From Glandiceps talaboti (lineage: Eukaryota; Hemichordata; Enteropneusta; Spengelidae), in assembly GCF_964340395.1 (NCBI RefSeq), contig NC_135564.1:20183107-20195606 (forward strand): DNA of 12,500 bases, written 5' to 3'. The position numbers and the translations under genes were made by a program. The stretch's first letter is position 1; every line of letters begins with the position of its first letter. Under the pieces are notes generated by a model. That model saw nothing but the letters and a program-made list of their open reading frames with translations, made no database searches and had not been told where the DNA came from. Below are positions 8,197 through 12,500 of the stretch, in pieces.

Positions 8197-8414
8197 GTTT
8201 TTTGTGTATCGTTTACTCTCTTTTCTTTAAAAAAAATATCTTTTTCCTACAAGATGTCATGTAATAAAATAATGATTTGAAAAGGTAGTCATAGTAAAGC
8301 AAAAGAAGAGGAAAAATTGATTTAGAAAAAATACACCAGCTTTTCAAATCATTACTTTATTACATTGCATCTTGTAGGGAAAAGATTTTTAAAAAAAAAC
8401 GATAAACAAAAAAC
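8197..8414. repeat. Long imperfect inverted repeat (hairpin)
   Basis: The inner arms are 8238-8284 and 8340-8386, each 47 bp, pairing at 43 of 47 positions around a 55-bp spacer (8285-8339). The outer arms are 8197-8214 and 8397-8414, pairing at 17 of 18. Between inner and outer arms the left side has about 13 extra bases in a T- and A-rich tract. The right arm leads within 20 bp into (GAA)22 and then (AC)25. It could be a foldback/MITE-type element or the product of an inverted duplication. If transcribed it would form a long double-stranded RNA hairpin. No target-site duplication was identified. Confidence 0.85.
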
Positions 8415-8430
8415 AAATCTTTGTAAAAAA

Positions 8431-8467
8431 GAAGAAGAAGAAGAAGAAGAAGAAGAAGAAGAAGAAG

Positions 8468-8496
<29 letters not shown>
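8431..8496 (+). repeat. (GAA)22 microsatellite
   Basis: Twenty-two uninterrupted GAA triplets follow an A-rich tract. Homopurine-homopyrimidine GAA-TTC tracts of this kind are known to form triplex DNA. The poly-Glu, poly-Ser and poly-Leu frames across it come from the repeat. Confidence 0.98.
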
Positions 8497-8500
<4 letters not shown>

Positions 8501-8502
8501 AC

Positions 8503-8503
<1 letters not shown>

Positions 8504-8554
<51 letters not shown>
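8504..8554 (+). repeat. (AC)25 dinucleotide microsatellite
   Basis: Twenty-five AC units and a final A lie seven bases after the GAA tract, forming a compound microsatellite. The purine-pyrimidine alternation is Z-DNA-prone. The Cys-Val frames on the minus strand are artefacts. Confidence 0.98.
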
Positions 8555-8555
<1 letters not shown>

Positions 8556-8702
8556 CTGAAACAATTATGGCCAATTTCAAGCCTCTGTGATATTATGTTG
8601 TATGACAGTTCATAACCATGGATACACAAAAGAACGGTCGCCCTTTGTGTGATTCGCCACGATCGTTTGTAAAAGTATAGTAGCACCCATATCACATGTA
8701 CA

Positions 8703-8710
8703 TATAAAAG
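8703..8710 (+). promoter_or_regulatory. TATA-box-like TATAAAAG
   Basis: This is a perfect match to the strong TATA consensus. An initiator-like TCAAACC with its A at 8738 lies 35 bp from the first T, slightly long. A full CRE palindrome TGACGTCA is at 8779-8786, downstream of the expected start. The first downstream frames are very short, so this may be chance in AT-rich DNA. Confidence 0.2.
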
Positions 8711-8854
8711 TATACTGTTTCAATTGCTTTTATCATCAAACCAGTATGTGATGTCTCTAAGTGTAATCGATCAGCAAATGACGTCAATAGTGCAAAGCAA
8801 GTAAATAGTCACTGACTACAACAGCCTGCACAAACATAGTAGCTGACATAGAGA

Positions 8855-9014
8855 ATGGATGGCATACAACATCTCACTGCAATCGACGGTTAGTTATTTG
8901 ACAACACTGTTTTAGACTACATTAGGATGGTCACATACACTACACGTACTAGTCTTATAATCAAAACAGCGTTCTTTTACAGATATGGATGATTTTGAAA
9001 CAGCCAAGTATTGA
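8855..9014 (+). CDS. Tentative two-exon micro-ORF (8855-8888 joined to 8983-9014)
   Basis: ATG at 8855 opens eleven codons to a possible donor G|GTTAGT at 8889. A strong acceptor, GTTCTTTTACAG, ends at 8982. Joining 8888 to 8983 keeps the frame (G|AT gives Asp) and gives 21 codons whose second part reads D-M-D-D-F-E-T-A-K-Y before TGA at 9012-9014. Without splicing the frame stops at TAG immediately after the donor. The intron would be 94 bp. The acceptor is good and the donor mediocre. No family is recognised, and a product of this size may be chance or part of a larger, unseen gene. Confidence 0.15.
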
Positions 9015-9070
9015 AATGACATGTACAATATGTTCTGTAACTAGTGTGGTAGCTATTATACATGTATATG

Positions 9071-9073
<3 letters not shown>

Positions 9074-9101
<28 letters not shown>

Positions 9102-9108
9102 CTTTATT
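9074..9108 (-). terminator. LINE 3' end: AATAAA followed by (TTA)9 tail
   Basis: On the minus strand AATAAA (9108-9103) is followed by GT and nine TAT/TTA triplets (9100-9074), ending at TATACATATACATG of the flank. The microsatellite tail marks the 3' end of the retrotransposon and its insertion junction. Confidence 0.8.
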
Positions 9109-9231
9109 TCCTACGAAAAACAAACAAAACAAAATAACAACAGCAACGACAGTGACAATTTCGTCCACTTCAATTGGACGTGTGACGACAATTGTAGGAA
9201 ATGTAGCTAGAAATAGTCATGCATAGACTAA

Positions 9232-9249
9232 TCGAGTCTAGCTACTCGA
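9232..9249 (-). other. Small hairpin in the LINE 3' UTR
   Basis: TCGAGT (9232-9237) and ACTCGA (9244-9249) form a 6-bp inverted repeat with a 6-base loop. Some CR1/L2-group elements have a 3' stem-loop used in template recognition; whether this one serves that role is inference. Confidence 0.3.
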
Positions 9250-9358
9250 AATATACTTAATCTGAGGATTACTATTTACACATATTTGCTGTTCTCATGA
9301 CTTCGGAGGAAAAACAACTACAACAACAAGGAATGGTGCAAAGGAAAACTTGTATAAA

Positions 9359-10069
9359 TTACAATACACAGGACTCGTCAAGAAGAAATTGTTTAAACTT
9401 CTTTTTAAAAAGACTTTTGGAAGAAATACTACGAATATCGTGTGGTAAACTATTCCAGATTTTGGCGCCTGCAAACTTAATTGATGATTGTCCAAAACCA
9501 CTTCTATACTTAGGTGTGTGGAGATCTTTGTTCAGTTTTTGTCTTGTTTCATGGTTATGGCTAATGTAAGAAAAATAGTTATCAAAGTGTGCTGGGAGCA
9601 TATTATACAGAGCATCGTGAACAAATATGCCGACTTGAAATTCATACTGTTTAAAAATGTCAAGAATGCCTAGTGTGCGGAAAAGTGGAGCAGTGTGTGC
9701 ATCATACTTCATACGTGTTATGATACGCACAATTTTCTTTTGTATCAGTAAAATATCACGTAAATATGTTTTGTACGTACTGCCCCAGATTTCAAGTCCA
9801 TACGTTATATGTGGTAATATGAAAGTGTTGTATAACATAACAAGAACTGAAATTGACACGGTTTCTCTTAACTTATATAAAATACCAACATATTTGCAAA
9901 TTTTCTTCTTAACTTCAGTGGTATGTCGCCTCCACGTCAAGTTGCTATCAAGACAAACGCCAATAAAAGAAGTATTCTCAGTTTCTGTTACCACTTGCCT
10001 AGTCAATGTTATACAATCTTGGATATCTCTAATACTATATCTACTTTTTATGATCATGTATTCTGTACG
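9359..10069 (-). pseudogene. Reverse transcriptase C-terminal fragment
   Basis: This is the C-terminal part of a LINE ORF2-type protein. Counting from the ATG at 10057: residues 31-45 read FIGVCLDSNLTWRRH, the conserved F-L-G-V-x-L-D-x-x-L-x-W-x-x-H block after the RT palm. Residues 76-92 read YNTFILPHITYGLEIWG (P-H-x-x-Y-G-x-x-x-W-G). L-I-Q-K-K follows at 104-108, HNHETR at 167-172 and SIKFAGAKIWNSLP at 192-205, all typical of the C-terminal domain of many animal non-LTR elements. The frame stays open four codons before the ATG, reading R-T-E-Y-M, which matches the usual K-T-E-Y-M context, then meets TAA at 10072-10070. There is no Y-x-D-D motif, so it cannot be an active polymerase. The lack of stops or frameshifts suggests a fairly recent insertion. 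Confidence 0.9.
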
Positions 10070-11489
10070 TTATCGTCACTCTTACTATCAAAGAGTATAG
10101 GTAAGAAATGGGGACAAGAACAACTACCACAGTTCAGGCAAGGTCTTGTCAATTTCTAGAAATGTTTTTCTTCCATCACAATCCAGAACACAGTGACTCC
10201 CCTAGCCAACGTTTTCAATACAGGATGTTCCTCTACTGTGTTGAACACGATTGTAAATGTGTGTCGTAAAGTAGTGGACTTATTTGAATGAACTGTTTAC
10301 ATTTCGTGTACAGAAAAAAGCTAAAAATGATAAATGATAAAGGCCATGTTATGTCTCAAGAAACTTCTGTCATCAGGGAGACGATTAAATGTCCCAAAAT
10401 TCAGAACAGTCAGAACCAAATCGAGTTTTGTGCCCACTTCAATCAGAATATTAAACCAAACTAGATGATTCTTTAAACGATATTTACTCTACGTTGCTTT
10501 GTTTTATCACTACATCTGACTTACAGAGATCTAAGTAGTGTAATATTTAGAAGATTTTAATGATAAACTTTGTAATGTGTATGTAATTGTGTATTGTGAG
10601 TCTTTTAAAGTTCCTATTTCATTTTAAGACATAAACCATGTGTATATTATTATATTGTATCTTCATCTACATTTCAATATTATGTTTAATTATATGGAAC
10701 CATTTTACCATAATTTCTCTTACGAGAGATAAAGTTTTCTTGTTTCTTATATCTCGTACTGCCAATTTAAAAACCAAGGCGTCCCCTTCAATCCACCCCC
10801 TCCACCCTACCCCCAGCCAAAGAAAATGACTGGTCCCTAACCTCAATGTGCTAAAGCGTTTATCGGTAGAAGTTTTGATAGTTATTTATGTAATAGTCTG
10901 GCCTTGGTCATACAGTATACATTTATACATCGACTTTTTTTTCAGCGAGCTTACAGGTTGTGCAGTGTAGATGAGCGATACAATATAATTATGGGGTGTA
11001 AAATTTTATCCCCCAAAACTCTAGGCTATGACGAAAAAAGAAACAAGTACTTGAATGCTCGATTTATTAGGTTTATTAGCCGTAATTACTTTACTTGATA
11101 AAACAAGTTCAATCCGTTCTCGTTTTCGTATTGTGATACTATTTTATTCGTGAGTTTGTTATTTCCACTACTCCAGTGTCTCATTTTTGACCATTACCTT
11201 ATCATTTGCGGTGTTTCGTCGAGGTATTACTCGAAATTATCGTGAACTAACGGATTAGTCTGTCTAGTGGTAAAACATGGTGTAAAGACACATTGTTTAC
11301 ATTGACCCTCAATGTGTATGATAATCCTGCTTGCTCCGGTTACAACTCTTCATCAGTTTGACGTGATGCGGGCTAGGCCCTTATTTACCATTCTTAATTC
11401 GGGCTGTATTACATTTATTTATACCCTTTAGCTGTTAAAATATTGAAACAGTGTTTGAGATGTATTAGATTTAGCAATATAAGAAATAA

Positions 11490-11499
11490 GGGGGGGGGG
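11490..11499 (+). repeat. Poly(G)10 run
   Basis: Ten consecutive G lie in an AT-rich context. It is a mononucleotide slippage site, and its length may be unreliable in sequencing. Confidence 0.9.
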
Positions 11500-11661
11500 T
11501 TACGAAAAAATGAGGTGGAAAGGGAGAGCGAACTTTAAAATTTTGACAGTCTGAAAGGCACGAAATGTTTTGGCCATAATTTAAACCAAGTTATACGCGG
11601 GAACGGTCTTTTACCGAGTATATTTGGCAAAATTTCTTGTGGTTTCGGGTTTGTGTTCATT

Positions 11662-11682
11662 TTCGAAGTCAGCAACTTCGAA
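11662..11682. other. Hairpin TTCGAAGT / ACTTCGAA
   Basis: A perfect 8-bp inverted repeat surrounds a 5-base loop (CAGCA). There is no T-run or gene end next to it to suggest a specific role. Confidence 0.5.
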
Positions 11683-11799
11683 TTCTTTTCTAGGAGACAA
11701 AAAACAAGATGCATGTGCTCCAAGTTATCACAGACAAGGTGTTTGTGAAAAAAATAAACAATTTTATTTGATCAGTTTCATAACTTCTTCAAGTAATAA

Positions 11800-11931
11800 A
11801 AGTTTCCGACAGTACAGGATTTATTTATGTGTGATGTCATGAAAGTATTCGATGACGTACCACGATACAGTCTACTAAACGTTTTAAAGTATTTGTGGCT
11901 TTCTCCATGTATTACGTACGTAATACAATGA
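11800..11931 (+). pseudogene. Reverse transcriptase motif A remnant
   Basis: A 43-codon frame between TAA (11797) and TGA (11929-11931) includes DVMKVFDDVPRYSLL, followed by N-V-L-K-Y-L. This resembles RT palm motif A of non-LTR elements, whose usual form is D-(L/V)-x-K-A-F-D-x-V-x-x-x-x-L-L-x-x-L; the first D (codon 11833-11835) would be the catalytic aspartate. Sequence on either side does not clearly continue the RT domain in any frame, and the frame closes at once, so this is a short decayed fragment. It lies on the opposite strand to the LINE at 9074-10069 and covers a different part of RT, so it is a separate insertion. A chance resemblance is possible because only about 20 residues support it. 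Confidence 0.45.
11909..11926. other. 18-bp perfect palindrome
   Basis: GTATTACGTACGTAATAC is identical to its reverse complement. It overlaps the end of the RT-like remnant. It could be a dimeric transcription-factor site or a cruciform-prone word. Confidence 0.6.
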
Positions 11932-12033
11932 TTCAAGTCATTTCTAAATATAAACAGTGATTTCTAATGGTGAATACTCAACCTTCAGGAATATGGCCTC
12001 CTGCCCAGATCAGTCATGTGACCAAACTTGTTT

Positions 12034-12050
12034 TTACAGTAATACTGTAA
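12034..12050. other. Inverted repeat TTACAGT / ACTGTAA
   Basis: Two 7-bp perfect arms surround a 3-base spacer (AAT). No associated gene was found; it is recorded as a possible regulatory dyad. Confidence 0.4.
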
Positions 12051-12176
12051 CAAATGATGCTCGTAACTTAGGCATCCCTATGCTAATAAATTATTTAAAT
12101 ACACATTAAAATACGATATTTCCAGATGTTGCAAGTATAAATTACTGAATTTAAACGAAAAAATTTTTCCATGTCG

Positions 12177-12236
12177 GTTTTAATTTATTAAAAACAAGAA
12201 TGATTTAGATAATTCGGCTGTCACAACTTAGAGAAT
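12177..12236 (+). repeat. Short dispersed repeat, copy 2 (matches 7677-7732)
   Basis: It carries the blocks AATGATTTAGATA, CGGCTGTCA and ACTTAGAGAAT in the same order as the copy at 7677-7732 and in the same orientation. It is probably an old interspersed element. Confidence 0.5.
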
Positions 12237-12444
12237 GTATATGTTGTATGACGTACAGTACAGTGTACAGTACAGGTCATGGTGTGTATGTGTCCATAGA
12301 AACCGAGCTTTGATATTCTGTAGCCGTGGTGATAAATGAAGGTAAATTCATTTTACATCGATTTGAGACATTTCTGAATATCGATGTATACTACTACACT
12401 TATAGAAAATAAATAAGAAATGCGACAAACAAATAAAAGACAGG

Positions 12445-12445
12445 C

Positions 12446-12482
<37 letters not shown>

Positions 12483-12500
12483 TATATAAAAGACAGACAG
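12445..12500 (+). repeat. (CAGA)n tetranucleotide microsatellite
   Basis: Nine perfect CAGA units (12445-12480) are interrupted by CATATATAAAAGA, and the repeat restarts at 12493 and runs off the window edge. The embedded TATATAAAAG resembles a TATA box but its repeat context makes a promoter role doubtful. Confidence 0.9.

Larger units (their letters stand above)
9074..10069 (-). mobile_element. 5'-truncated non-LTR retrotransposon (CR1/Jockey-like group)
   Basis: The element reads leftwards. It has a reverse-transcriptase C-terminal frame ending at 9359, then a 3' UTR of about 250 bp (9109-9358), AATAAA at 9108-9103 and a (TTA)n tail over 9100-9074. A polyadenylation-like signal followed directly by a short microsatellite tail instead of poly(A) is typical of CR1/L2/Jockey-group LINEs. 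The frame is intact for 232 codons but begins after the catalytic Y-x-D-D region, so the 5' part with endonuclease and RT catalytic core is missing, as expected of incomplete target-primed reverse transcription. The 5' junction lies between about 10060 and 10110. No clear target-site duplication was found. Exact clade is uncertain. Confidence 0.85.
10110..11799. other. Non-genic stretch
   Basis: No gene was recognised. The stretch contains a C-rich segment at about 10780-10815, a run of ten G at 11490-11499, and a small hairpin at 11662-11682. The open frames here are under 75 codons and match no family I know; a 62-codon minus-strand frame at 11535-11723 has fairly mixed composition but no visible domain or splice context. 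Confidence 0.4.

Noticed and set aside
8352-8695. Poly-Ser, poly-Leu, poly-Phe, poly-Glu and Cys-Val open frames
   Set aside because: They are translations of (GAA)22 and (AC)25 in different frames.
8989-9210. Asn-rich plus-strand frame and Ile-rich minus-strand frame
   Set aside because: Both arise from the (ATA)9 tail of the LINE.
9050-10110. Target-site duplication for the LINE
   Set aside because: I compared the flanks of the TTA tail and the 5' junction and found no shared word longer than a few bases; many CR1-like elements lack clear duplications.
9297-10159. Plus-strand open frames of 61-147 codons opposite the RT
   Set aside because: They are antisense shadows of the clear RT fragment on the minus strand.

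Overview
The window looks like AT-rich, gene-poor, repeat-rich nuclear DNA from a metazoan, most likely an invertebrate. The evidence is a 5'-truncated non-LTR (LINE-type) retrotransposon with a microsatellite tail, a second reverse-transcriptase remnant, two adjoining minisatellites, several microsatellites, scattered GTACATGTAC-like palindromic words, and splice-site and TATA/initiator signals. I see no bacterial operon, Shine-Dalgarno pattern, CRISPR array, rRNA or tRNA. The phylum cannot be fixed from this sequence alone.

Layout. 1-1536 holds no supportable gene. 1537-1680 is a 16-bp minisatellite that abuts a 2.1-kb G-rich minisatellite of 22-bp-type units (1681-3816, about 87 copies by hand count), whose left end has a 73-bp higher-order period. 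4101-4150 is (GATCA)10. The best candidate gene is on the minus strand at 4769-4459: a TATA box and TCAGT initiator, a possible short leader intron, and a first coding exon for a classic signal peptide that ends at a consensus GTAAGT donor. Its later exons were not identified; if they lie further left, the minisatellites would sit in its intron. 5670-5940 and 6960-7225 are two diverged direct copies of one sequence, with a hint of coding-type divergence. 8197-8414 is a long imperfect inverted repeat next to (GAA)22 and (AC)25. A TATAAAAG box at 8703 precedes a very tentative two-exon micro-ORF.

9074-10069 (minus) is the clearest element: the 3' part of a non-LTR retrotransposon with an uninterrupted 232-codon reverse-transcriptase C-terminal fragment, a roughly 250-bp 3' UTR, AATAAA and a (TTA)n tail. 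10070-11799 holds no recognisable gene. 11800-11931 (plus) carries a short stretch resembling the catalytic-aspartate motif A of a reverse transcriptase, followed by palindromes and a terminal (CAGA)n microsatellite.

Most long open frames here come from stop-free simple repeats and are not genes. The points most worth following are the secreted-peptide first exon with its core promoter, the minisatellite with its higher-order structure, the long inverted repeat, and the duplicated segment at 5.7 and 7.0 kb.
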